Shown here: positions 25,564-32,781 of the stretch, piece after piece
Numbering within the stretch: the stretch's first letter is position 1
How the letters are laid out: each line of letters begins with the position of its first letter
Assembly: GCA_044508835.1 (NCBI GenBank)
Contig: JBIQHD010000030.1
Location: 1 to 57,837 of the forward strand
Length of the DNA: 57,837 bases
DNA from: JAKFDI01 sp044508835
GTDB lineage: Bacteria > Pseudomonadota > Gammaproteobacteria > Burkholderiales > Burkholderiaceae_C
Direction: 5' to 3'
Translations under genes and position numbers: made by a program
The notes under the pieces: generated by a model
What the model was told of the DNA's origin: nothing
Databases searched by the model: none
What the model saw: the letters and a program-made list of their open reading frames with translations, nothing else

Positions 25564-26589
25564 ATGCCCCTGGACACCCTCATCGAACACCTCGGCGAAA
25601 CCGGCACGCTGGCGCTGGCCGGCGCGCTGCTGGGCCTGCTCTTCGGCGCCGCGGCGCAGCGCTCGCGGCTGTGCCTGCGGGCCGCCGTGGCGGACGCGGG
25701 CGGCCTCGCCGTCTGGCTGGTCGTCTGGGCCACGGCCCTCGTGGCGACGCAGGGCCTCGTGCTCGCCGGGGGGCTCGACACCGGCGCGGCGCGCTCGCTG
25801 GCCGCGCGCGGCAGCCTGTCGGGCGCGGTGGCGGGCGGCGCGCTGTTCGGCCTCGGCATGGTGCTGGCGCGCGGCTGCGCCAGCCGGCTGATGGTGCGAG
25901 CGGCGCAGGGCGAGTCGCGGGCGTGGCTGTCGGCGCTGGTGTTCGCCGCCGTCGCGGCGGCCTCGCTGTCGGGGCCGCTGGCGCCGCTGCGCCTGGCCGT
26001 CGCCGAGGGGTGGACGGTCGAGGGCGGCAGCGCGCGCGACCTGCTCGCCGTGCTGGGCCTCGGCCATGCGGGCGGCGCGCTCGTCGGCGCGGCGCTGCTC
26101 GCGGCCGGCATCGCGTGCCTGCGCCGTCAGCGCGTGGCGCCGTCGCGCGGGGCCGCCGCCGCCGTGGCCGGCCTGGCGGTGGCGCTCGGCTGGCTGGCGA
26201 CCTGGCAGGTGGCGCGCCGCGCCTTCGACGTGCAGCCGGTGCAGAGCCTGAGCATCACCGGCCCGGCATCCGAGCTGGCGATGGCGCTGGCCGCGCCGCC
26301 GGCGCCGTGGTCGTTCAACCTCGCGCTGCTGCCGGGCATGCTGCTGGGCGCCTTCCTCGCCGCGATGGCATCGCGCGAATTCAGGCTGGAAGGCCCGGCT
26401 CCGGCGGCACGCCTGCCGCGCGAGCTGGGCGGCGCCGCGCTGATGGGCTTCGGCGGCATGCTGGCCGGCGGCTGCTCCATCGGCGCGGGCCTGTCGGGCA
26501 CGGCGGCCTTCGCGCTGACGGCCTGGATCGCGCTGGCCGCGATGGCGGCGGCCGGTGCGCTGGCCGCCGCCGTGGAGCTCAGGGTTTGA
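25564..26589 (+). CDS. YeeE/YedE-family sulfur transporter (SoxT-type), copy 1
   Basis: 341-residue inner-membrane protein with about nine hydrophobic segments and two sulfur-transport repeats. The conserved cysteine loops are LARGCASRLMVRAAQGE (near residue 105) and GGCSIGAGLSG (near 302), which in thiosulfate transporter TsuA relay the substrate by thiol contacts. YeeE-like SoxT proteins import sulfur compounds or signal to an ArsR regulator in other sulfur oxidisers. It is the only plus-strand gene inside the sulfur block and converges on the DsrE-like gene with an 11-bp overlap. Confidence 0.88.
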   Translation: MPLDTLIEHLGETGTLALAGALLGLLFGAAAQRSRLCLRAAVADAGGLAVWLVVWATALVATQGLVLAGGLDTGAARSLAARGSLSGAVAGGALFGLGMVLARGCASRLMVRAAQGESRAWLSALVFAAVAAASLSGPLAPLRLAVAEGWTVEGGSARDLLAVLGLGHAGGALVGAALLAAGIACLRRQRVAPSRGAAAAVAGLAVALGWLATWQVARRAFDVQPVQSLSITGPASELAMALAAPPAPWSFNLALLPGMLLGAFLAAMASREFRLEGPAPAARLPRELGGAALMGFGGMLAGGCSIGAGLSGTAAFALTAWIALAAMAAAGALAAAVELRV

Positions 26590-26989
26590 GGTAGGCGTAG
26601 CCCTGGTGCTGCAGCTTGGTGATGCGCACCACGCCGGAAGGCGTGAAATCGACCTCTTGCAGGAACTGGTCCTGCTTCAGGTTGCGGTTCTTCAGCGTGA
26701 TCTCGCACACCTCGAACTTCACGCCGCGCGAGGCGAGCGCCGACACCGGGCCGGCGTAGAGCCCGCCGTTGCGGTCCTTGGCGCCTTCCATCAGGAAGTC
26801 GATGCCCTGCGCATGCATCACGAAGATGATCTTCGCCTTGGGGTCGGTGTCGAGGTGGTTGCGCGCATTGCGCAGCGCGCCGAGCGCCTGCGAGTCCGAG
26901 TCGCTGATGTGGTAGACGACGCCGTCCTGCGCCAGCGCCGCGGCCGCGCCCATGGCCAGCACCACGGCCATCACGAACTTCCTGATCAT
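26579..26989 (-). CDS. exported DsrE-like protein
   Basis: 136-residue precursor with a Sec signal peptide (MIRKFVMAVVLAMGAAAALAQ) and a DsrE/DsrF-like alpha/beta domain (VVYHISDSDSQALGALRNARN; KIIFVMHAQGIDFLMEGAKD). A single cysteine in KFEVCEITL occupies the region of the sulfur-carrier Cys of DsrE. The family is mostly cytoplasmic, so export suggests a periplasmic sulfur carrier or scavenger working with Sox. AAGGAG precedes the ATG at 26989, 15 bp after soxB ends, so it belongs to the sox operon. Confidence 0.87.
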   Translation of the reverse strand: MIRKFVMAVVLAMGAAAALAQDGVVYHISDSDSQALGALRNARNHLDTDPKAKIIFVMHAQGIDFLMEGAKDRNGGLYAGPVSALASRGVKFEVCEITLKNRNLKQDQFLQEVDFTPSGVVRITKLQHQGYAYLKP

Positions 26990-27003
26990 GTGAATCTCCT
27001 TCG

Positions 27004-28731
27004 TCAGACGAGCCCCGGGTTGCCCGCCACGCCGATGAGCCGCGGCGTGTTGAGCTGCCGCGGCGCCACCCGGCGGTGGGCGGCCAGCCAGCGCTCGATC
27101 ACGTCCCACACCGGCGGGTTGCCGGCGTCGCGCGCCGCCTCGGCCACCGGCGCCCAGCCGGCGACCTTGTAGGCCTTGTCGGCCTCGACGGGCTTGCCGG
27201 CGAGGCGCATGTCCTGGATGCGCCGCCCCATCTTCTCACCGGGCGCGCAGGCGTAGGTCAGGCCGCCCACGCGCACCATGTCGCCGCCCTGCTGGTAGTA
27301 CGGGTCGGGGTTGAAGAGGTTGTCGCACACGTCCTCGAGCACGGTCTTGAGGGCGGCGCCGGTCATCTCGCTCACGGTGGCGTGCGAATAGGTCGTCGCC
27401 ACCTGGTCCATCAGCAGCTCGCGCGTGATGGCGTCGCCCGGCAGCAGCGAGGTGCCCCAGCGGAAGCCCGGCGAGAAGGCGATCTCGGCGCCCTGCACCT
27501 CCATCAGCGCGTCGAGGATGAGCTGGTCCCAGCTGCCGTTGAAGTTGCCGCGGCGGTAGAGCAGGCCGTCGGTGACGGCGAGCGTCTCGGCCAGCCTGGC
27601 CTCGTAGGGCGCGCGGATCTTCTCGATCAGCGCCTGCATCGCCGGGTCGGCCGGCAGCTGGTTCGAGAACACCGGCAGCAGCCGGTAGCGGAAGTCGCGC
27701 ACGCGGCCGTCGGCCACGTCGAAGTCGAGCACGCCGAGGAACTTGCCGTTGGAGCCGGCGTTGGTGACGATGGTCTTGCCGCCCGGGTTGTCCACGATCA
27801 CCGGCACCGGCACGCCGTCATGCGTGTGGCCGCCGAGGATGGCGTCGACGCCGCGCACGCGGCTGGCCATCTTGAGGTCGACGTCCATGCCGTTGTGCGA
27901 GAGCACGACCACCACCTTGGCGCCCTTGCCGCGCGCCTCGTCCACCACGGCCTGCAAGTGGTCGTCCTGGATGCCGAAGCTCCAGTCGGGCACGAGATAG
28001 CGCGGGTTGGCGATGGGCGTGTACGGAAAGGCCTGGCCGACGATGGCGCAGGGCACGCCGTTGATCTCGCGCAGCACGTAGGGCTCGAACACCGGGTCGC
28101 CGAAGTCGGCGGTCTTCACGTTCTGCGCGACGAAGGCGACCTGGCCCTTCAGATCCTGGTCGACGATCTGCTGCACCCGCTCCTGGCCGTAGGTGAACTC
28201 CCAGTGGCCGGTCATCACGTCGACGCCGAGCAGCTTGGTCGCGTCCACCATGTCCTGCGCCTTCGTCCACAGCGCGGTGGCTGAGCCCTGCCAGGTGTCG
28301 CCGCCGTCCAGCAGCAGCGCGCCGGGGCGGCTCGCCTTCATCTGCCTGACCAGCGTGGCCAGGTGCGCGAAGCCGCCGACGCGGCCGTAGCGGCGCGCGG
28401 CGGTCTCGAAGTCGAGGCAGGTGTAGGCATGCGCAAGCGGCGTGCCGGGGCGGATGCCCGCGGCCTTCAGCAGGTGCTCGCCCACCAGGTGCGGCAGGCG
28501 GCCGCGCATGCCCTCGATGCCGAGGTTGACGCTCGGCTCGCGGAAGTGGATGGGCAGCAGCTGCGCATGGCAGTCGGTCATGTGCAGGAAGGAGACGTTG
28601 CCGAACTTCGGCAGGTCGTACAGGCCCTTCTGCGCGGTGGCCGCGTCGGCGTGCGCGTAGCGGCCGAGCCCCATGCCGGCCACCGAGGCGGCGCCGAGCA
28701 CCTGGAGGAATTCACGCTTGCTGATCGTCAA
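27004..28731 (-). CDS. soxB: thiosulfohydrolase SoxB
   Basis: Periplasmic dimanganese enzyme that hydrolyses sulfate from cysteine-S-thiosulfonate on SoxY. 575 residues with the 5'-nucleotidase fold: HMTDCHAQLLPIHFREP, DGGDTWQGSA, TGHWEFTYG, SHNGMDVDLKMA and GGHTHDGVPVP hold the metal ligands. The start is TTG at 28731, with GGAGAG 7-8 bp upstream; no ATG would preserve the export signal. The signal reads KREFLQVLG, with Lys-Arg in place of Arg-Arg. It follows the GlcG-like gene by 57 bp. Confidence 0.97.
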   Translation of the reverse strand: MTISKREFLQVLGAASVAGMGLGRYAHADAATAQKGLYDLPKFGNVSFLHMTDCHAQLLPIHFREPSVNLGIEGMRGRLPHLVGEHLLKAAGIRPGTPLAHAYTCLDFETAARRYGRVGGFAHLATLVRQMKASRPGALLLDGGDTWQGSATALWTKAQDMVDATKLLGVDVMTGHWEFTYGQERVQQIVDQDLKGQVAFVAQNVKTADFGDPVFEPYVLREINGVPCAIVGQAFPYTPIANPRYLVPDWSFGIQDDHLQAVVDEARGKGAKVVVVLSHNGMDVDLKMASRVRGVDAILGGHTHDGVPVPVIVDNPGGKTIVTNAGSNGKFLGVLDFDVADGRVRDFRYRLLPVFSNQLPADPAMQALIEKIRAPYEARLAETLAVTDGLLYRRGNFNGSWDQLILDALMEVQGAEIAFSPGFRWGTSLLPGDAITRELLMDQVATTYSHATVSEMTGAALKTVLEDVCDNLFNPDPYYQQGGDMVRVGGLTYACAPGEKMGRRIQDMRLAGKPVEADKAYKVAGWAPVAEAARDAGNPPVWDVIERWLAAHRRVAPRQLNTPRLIGVAGNPGLV

Positions 28732-28788
28732 GGGACGCTCTCCACCGGCGCCGCGCGGCGGCGCCCGGACTGCTGGCAGAGCCAGTGT

Positions 28789-29307
28789 TCAGAATTCGAT
28801 GCGCTCGGCGATGGCCGCGAGGCCCGCCCGGGCGCAGGCTTCGTCGGCATCGCCGCCCGGCGCGCCCGACACGCCGATGCCGCCGAACAGGCTGCCGCCG
28901 CCTTCGACCATCAGCCCGCCGCCCGCCGCCATGAAGCGCGGGTGGTGGCGCAGGCCGCTCATCGGCTTGCCGGCCTGCGTCTCGCGGGCGAGCTCAGCGG
29001 TCGAGGTGCGGAAGCTCAGCGCCGACCAGGCCTTGTTCGCCGCCACCTCCACGGTGTGCGGCCCGGCGAAGCGGTCGCGCAGCAGCACCTGCGTGATGCC
29101 CGAGCGGTCGACCACCGCCACGCTCACCTGGTAGCCGCCCTGGCGGCAGTGCGCGAGCGCGGCCTGCGCGGCGGCGAGCGCCGTTTCCGGGGTGAGCGAG
29201 CGGGTGCTGAAGGCGGCGTCCGGCTCGGCCGCCGGCGCCGCGGCAGCGGCCGCGAGCGCCACGGCCGCGAACGCCACGGCCGCGAACGCCAGCCGGCTAG
29301 TGGGCAT
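28789..29307 (-). CDS. exported GlcG/HbpS-like (DUF336) haem-binding protein inserted in the sox operon
   Basis: 172-residue precursor with an alanine-rich signal peptide (to about residue 26) and a single GlcG/HbpS domain: LTPETALAAAQAALAHC, VAVVDRSGITQVLLRD, LMVEGGGSLFGGIGVSGA and DEACARAGL. HbpS-type members bind haem or corrinoids, or sense redox stress; DUF336 proteins have no settled Sox role that I know. Its start overlaps the soxX stop by 11 bp, so translation is coupled with the SoxAX cytochrome and it lies before soxB. Involvement in haem handling or electron transfer for Sox is only an inference. Confidence 0.88.
   Translation of the reverse strand: MPTSRLAFAAVAFAAVALAAAAAAPAAEPDAAFSTRSLTPETALAAAQAALAHCRQGGYQVSVAVVDRSGITQVLLRDRFAGPHTVEVAANKAWSALSFRTSTAELARETQAGKPMSGLRHHPRFMAAGGGLMVEGGGSLFGGIGVSGAPGGDADEACARAGLAAIAERIEF
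29252..29290. repeat. 2.6-copy tandem 15-mer inside the GlcG-like signal peptide
   Basis: The unit GCGAACGCCACGGCC recurs (first copy with one change, last copy partial) and encodes the alternating AFAAVAFAAVALA hydrophobic core. Replication slippage is the simplest origin. It changes signal-peptide length without breaking the frame. Confidence 0.75.
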
Positions 29308-29947
29308 TGACCGGCGACTTCGGGTCCAGCAGCAGCGCCATCACGTGGCGCAGCTGCGTCTCGTCGAGGATGGCCTGGTGGCCGAAGCGCGGCATCTGCG
29401 AGCACGCGTTGCTCGCGCGCGCGTTCCACAGCTTGCCCCAGGTGTATTCGACGATGGGCCGGGCGGCGGCGCTGTCGGGGTCGGTCACGCCGCGCAGCTT
29501 GCCGTAGTGGTACAGGCTCGGGCCGATGGTGCCGAAGGAGATCTCCTCCTTCGAGATCTGGTGGCAGTTGTAGCAGTTGCCCCCGTTCTTGGCGTCCGCC
29601 TTGTCGTTCCAGGTCATGCCGCGGCCGCTCTGGGCGATCTTCTCACCTTCCTTCCAGTCGCCGAGGTACTTGCCGCCGGCGGGCGCGTGCACGGTCTTCA
29701 GGTTCGCCGCCTCGATGGCCTTGGCCTGCGCCTCGGGCAGGGCCTGGCCCATGGCCTGCGAGCAGGCGGCGTTGGCCGCGTCCTGGTCGAGCCGATCGAG
29801 CTTGGCGATGCCCTTGGGCTGGAAGCTCGACTTGATGATGCCGAGCGCCTGCTGGTCGACCTCGGCCGGCGAGCGATGGGCGCAGCCGGCGGCGACGAGA
29901 ACGGCGGCGGCGGTGGCCGCCAGGGCGATGGCGTGCTTCTTGTTCAT
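29297..29947 (-). CDS. soxX: SoxX, monoheme cytochrome c subunit of SoxAX
   Basis: 216 residues. One haem site CYNCH in GGNCYNCHQI near residue 126, and an axial-ligand methionine candidate in ACSQMPRFG. With SoxA it couples thiosulfate to the SoxY cysteine oxidatively. The N-terminus ends LVAAGCAHRS, so it may be a lipoprotein anchored to a membrane rather than a soluble subunit. The N-terminal insert before the haem domain (about residues 30-100) is longer than in the shortest SoxX proteins. It begins 11 bp after soxA and overlaps the next gene by 11 bp. Confidence 0.94.
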   Translation of the reverse strand: MNKKHAIALAATAAAVLVAAGCAHRSPAEVDQQALGIIKSSFQPKGIAKLDRLDQDAANAACSQAMGQALPEAQAKAIEAANLKTVHAPAGGKYLGDWKEGEKIAQSGRGMTWNDKADAKNGGNCYNCHQISKEEISFGTIGPSLYHYGKLRGVTDPDSAAARPIVEYTWGKLWNARASNACSQMPRFGHQAILDETQLRHVMALLLDPKSPVNAH

Positions 29948-29958
29948 GCGGTTCGTCC

Positions 29959-30780
29959 TCAACGCTTGATCGCCGGTGCGATGGATTCGGCGCCCTTGGC
30001 ATTGACGCCCATGTACACCGCCAACGCGGCCGTCAGGTCGGAACCGAACTCGGGAGAAGGAAAGCGCTGCTGGCGGAAGCAGTCGTTCAGGCGCTGCTGC
30101 ATGCCCCACATCTGGCCGTTGCTCACGCGGTAGGCGGGCCAGGCGGCGAAGCCGATGCCGTCGCCGGGGTTGCCGGTGAGATCGGGCAGGTCCTGCATGC
30201 GGATGCGCTGGCCGGCCTGGCCGTGGCAGGTGGCGCAGGAGAAGTCGTGCGAGCCGCCGCGGTAGAAGAACGCGCGCTTGCCGACGGCGTACATCTCGCG
30301 CTCCTTCGCGTGCGACTGCGGCACGTTGAAGCGCATGCCGCGCGATTCCGACGCGACGAAGGTGGCCAGCGCCGTGAGGTTGGCCATCTCGCCCTTGCCG
30401 AAGGCCGTCTTGGCGATGGCGGCGGCGTCCAGGCCCTGCAGCGTCTGCATGCAGGTGAGCAGGCGCGATTCGAGGTCCTGCACGCGGCCGGTGTCGGCGA
30501 ACCAGCGCGGCAGCTCGACGAACGCGCCCTTGACCACGCCCGGGCCCTTGCCCAGGTCGCACTGCTCGAGCGAGGCGTTCTTCGGCCCGCGCTTCTTCGT
30601 CCAGAGATCGGCGCCCTTGGCCTCGTAGAGTTCGGCCGGGTTGCCGTCGGCGAGCATCTCGCGGTATTCGGCGATGCCCTCGGCCGTGCTCTTGCCCTGG
30701 GCCTGCGCCAGGGCGGGGGCCGCGACGGCGGCGAATGCCGCCACCGTCGCCGCGATGGCGTGTGCTGTCCTCGTCTTCAT
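29959..30780 (-). CDS. soxA: SoxA, monoheme cytochrome c catalytic subunit
   Basis: 273-residue precursor with a Sec signal (AAPALAQAQ). One haem site, SCATCHGQ near residue 182, and the catalytic cysteine in LNDCFRQQRF near residue 234, which carries the persulfide haem ligand in characterised SoxA. The first haem site of diheme SoxA is replaced by two lone cysteines (EQCDLG and LLTCMQ), which fits the monoheme subtype with a disulfide there. Start ATG at 30780. Part of soxCDYZAXB. Confidence 0.95.
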   Translation of the reverse strand: MKTRTAHAIAATVAAFAAVAAPALAQAQGKSTAEGIAEYREMLADGNPAELYEAKGADLWTKKRGPKNASLEQCDLGKGPGVVKGAFVELPRWFADTGRVQDLESRLLTCMQTLQGLDAAAIAKTAFGKGEMANLTALATFVASESRGMRFNVPQSHAKEREMYAVGKRAFFYRGGSHDFSCATCHGQAGQRIRMQDLPDLTGNPGDGIGFAAWPAYRVSNGQMWGMQQRLNDCFRQQRFPSPEFGSDLTAALAVYMGVNAKGAESIAPAIKR

Positions 30781-30827
30781 CTTGTTCTCGCGCTCCTCGT
30801 GCTCGCGTGCGGGATGTTTCGCGCCCC

Positions 30828-31139
30828 TCAGGACACCGTGGCTTCGTCGGTGCGCGTGTCGCCGCGGTTGTCGACCCAGGTGATGGCGACCTTGTCGCCG
30901 GCCTTGCCGCCGCGGATGTCGAACTGCATGAACGGGTTCTTCGACACGGCTGGCCCCCACTGGGCCGTCATCACCACCTTGTCGTTGTGCTTGGCCGTCA
31001 CTTCCTTGATGAACCAGGCGGGGATCACCTTGCCCGCGCTGTCCTTGCGCTGGCCGGTTTCCATCTCGTGGGCCATCAGCACGCGGACGACGGTCTTGCC
31101 GTCCTTGGCTTGTGCGCGGATGCGCATCGGGTCTGCCAT
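30828..31139 (-). CDS. soxZ: SoxZ, scaffold subunit of the SoxYZ carrier
   Basis: 103 residues, all-beta immunoglobulin-like domain without a signal peptide: MRIRAQAKDGKTVVRVLMAHEMETG and FDIRGGKAGDKVAITWVDN are diagnostic. SoxZ is exported with SoxY, whose Tat signal carries the complex. It lies 39 bp after soxY and 47 bp before soxA on the same strand. Confidence 0.97.
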   Translation of the reverse strand: MADPMRIRAQAKDGKTVVRVLMAHEMETGQRKDSAGKVIPAWFIKEVTAKHNDKVVMTAQWGPAVSKNPFMQFDIRGGKAGDKVAITWVDNRGDTRTDEATVS

Positions 31140-31178
31140 GTCGATACTCCTTCGATTCGTGTGCAGGAAACGCTGAGG

Positions 31179-31637
31179 TCAGCCGCCGCAGCCGCCGAGC
31201 GTCACCTTGATTTCCTTCTGCGCGTAGAGCACGCGGCCGTCGTTCATCATCGCGACGGCATAGACGTTGGACGACTGCCCCATCTTCACGCGCGTGCCGA
31301 CGGACGGGTCCACCGCGTCGGTGAACTCGAACATGGCGCTGAGGATGTTCGGGTTCTTCTCGACCAGCAGCAGCATGCGCTTCACGCCGGGCAGCGTGGT
31401 CGAGGCGCCGAGCGGCACGACGGCGCCGTTCTCGGCGATGTCGGGGCCCTTGAGCACGATGTCGCGGCTTTCGGCCGGCGCCGAGGCGCCGAGCGCCTTC
31501 ATCAGGTCGGCGACCGACTTGGTCTCGAAGGCGGCGGTGTCGTAGGCGGCCTGGGCGACCGACGGCAGCAGGCCGGCGCCCATCAGCAGCGTGGCAAGTG
31601 AGGCGCTGGTCTTCAGCAGTTCGCGGCGTGTTTTCAT
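31179..31637 (-). CDS. soxY: SoxY, sulfur-substrate carrier
   Basis: 152-residue precursor that covalently carries the sulfur intermediates of the Sox cycle. It ends in VTLGGCGG, the swinging-arm motif whose cysteine holds the substrate. The Tat signal is TRRELLKTSASLATLLMGAG. ATG at 31637 is chosen over a TTG 12 bp upstream because AAGG fits it better. An 85-bp gap separates it from soxD, enough for an internal promoter. Confidence 0.97.
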   Translation of the reverse strand: MKTRRELLKTSASLATLLMGAGLLPSVAQAAYDTAAFETKSVADLMKALGASAPAESRDIVLKGPDIAENGAVVPLGASTTLPGVKRMLLLVEKNPNILSAMFEFTDAVDPSVGTRVKMGQSSNVYAVAMMNDGRVLYAQKEIKVTLGGCGG

Positions 31638-31722
31638 GATGCGGGTCAACCTTTCAAACTTCAGTACATGCTAATGAACTACCAACACTTGCGCGTCGGT
31701 GTCATCCCGTATCCGGAGGAAT

Positions 31723-32781
31723 TCACTGGGTCGCGCCGGCGGCGATCCAGCGCGTGATGGCGTCGAGGTCGGCATCGGGCAGCTGCTGCGGCGGCATCGG
31801 GACCGGGCCCCACACGCCGCTGCTGCCCGCGCGCACGCGGCCGGCGAGGTGGCTCGCGGCGTCGCCGCGGCCGGCGTACTTCTTCGCCACCGCGCGGAAG
31901 CTCGGCCCGACCAGCGGGCCGTCGACCGCATGGCAGGCCGTGCAGCTGTGCCGGCCGAGCAGCGCGAGCGGCGATTCTGCCTTGGCCGGCGCGGCGGCCG
32001 GCTTCTCGCCTCCCGTATCGACGCCGTGCTGCGCGCCCACCAGCCGGTTCTGCTCGGCCAGGTTGCCGTGCGCATCGCGCGCATGCTCGGGCAGGAAGGA
32101 CGCGAGCTTGGGCTCGGGCGCGCAGTTCTTCATGCAGCTCGTGCCCTGCACGTCGGGCCTTACCGTGCCGCCGAACTCCTTGCCGGGCCACAGCGCATGG
32201 CGCGTCGTCATGCCGTCGCGGTTGGGCAGGCGCGCCTGCACGTCGGCGATGTTGCGGTCGGACAGCACGTAGTCGTCGGGCACCACGCCGCCCAGGTTGA
32301 GCAGGTAGGCGGTGACGGCGTAGACCTCCTCCACGCTCAGCGACTTGGGCTGCGACCACGGCATGGCGCGGTTGATGTAGTCCCACAGCGTCGAGACGGT
32401 GGACACCTTCATCAGCGTCGTGCGCCCGGGGTAGGCGCGGTCGGTCAGGCGCGCGACGCGGCCGGTCTTCACGTCCTCGGCCGTGGTGCCGCCCACCAGC
32501 GGGAAGAACACGTCGTTCGCGTCGCCGAAGATGCCGTGGCAGGAGGCGCACTTCGATTCCCACACGTCCTGCCCGGCGCTCACCGAGCCCGAGCCCGCCG
32601 GCAGGCCCTTGAAGTCGGGGCGCACGTCGATGTCCCAGGCGGCGATCTCCGCCGGCGTGGCGGCGCGGCCGATGCCGGGAAAGGCCGCGGGCTGCGCGAA
32701 GGCGGCCGAGGCGGCCAGCGCGCAGCCGGCGGCGAACGCCCGGCGCAGCCACCCGCGGCCGCGCTCACGACAGCTGGACAT
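31723..32781 (-). CDS. soxD: SoxD, diheme cytochrome c subunit of sulfane dehydrogenase
   Basis: 352-residue precursor with a Sec signal (CALAASAAFAQPAA). Haem sites CASCH near residue 79 and CTACH near 282, the second followed by VGPS and WGPVPMP with an axial Met. It takes electrons from SoxC while sulfane sulfur on SoxY is oxidised. A CxxxC pair (SCMKNC, near 213) lies in the linker. The C-terminal domain closely resembles the free cytochrome at 1804-2103. soxC overlaps its start by 17 bp. Confidence 0.95.
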   Translation of the reverse strand: MSSCRERGRGWLRRAFAAGCALAASAAFAQPAAFPGIGRAATPAEIAAWDIDVRPDFKGLPAGSGSVSAGQDVWESKCASCHGIFGDANDVFFPLVGGTTAEDVKTGRVARLTDRAYPGRTTLMKVSTVSTLWDYINRAMPWSQPKSLSVEEVYAVTAYLLNLGGVVPDDYVLSDRNIADVQARLPNRDGMTTRHALWPGKEFGGTVRPDVQGTSCMKNCAPEPKLASFLPEHARDAHGNLAEQNRLVGAQHGVDTGGEKPAAAPAKAESPLALLGRHSCTACHAVDGPLVGPSFRAVAKKYAGRGDAASHLAGRVRAGSSGVWGPVPMPPQQLPDADLDAITRWIAAGATQ

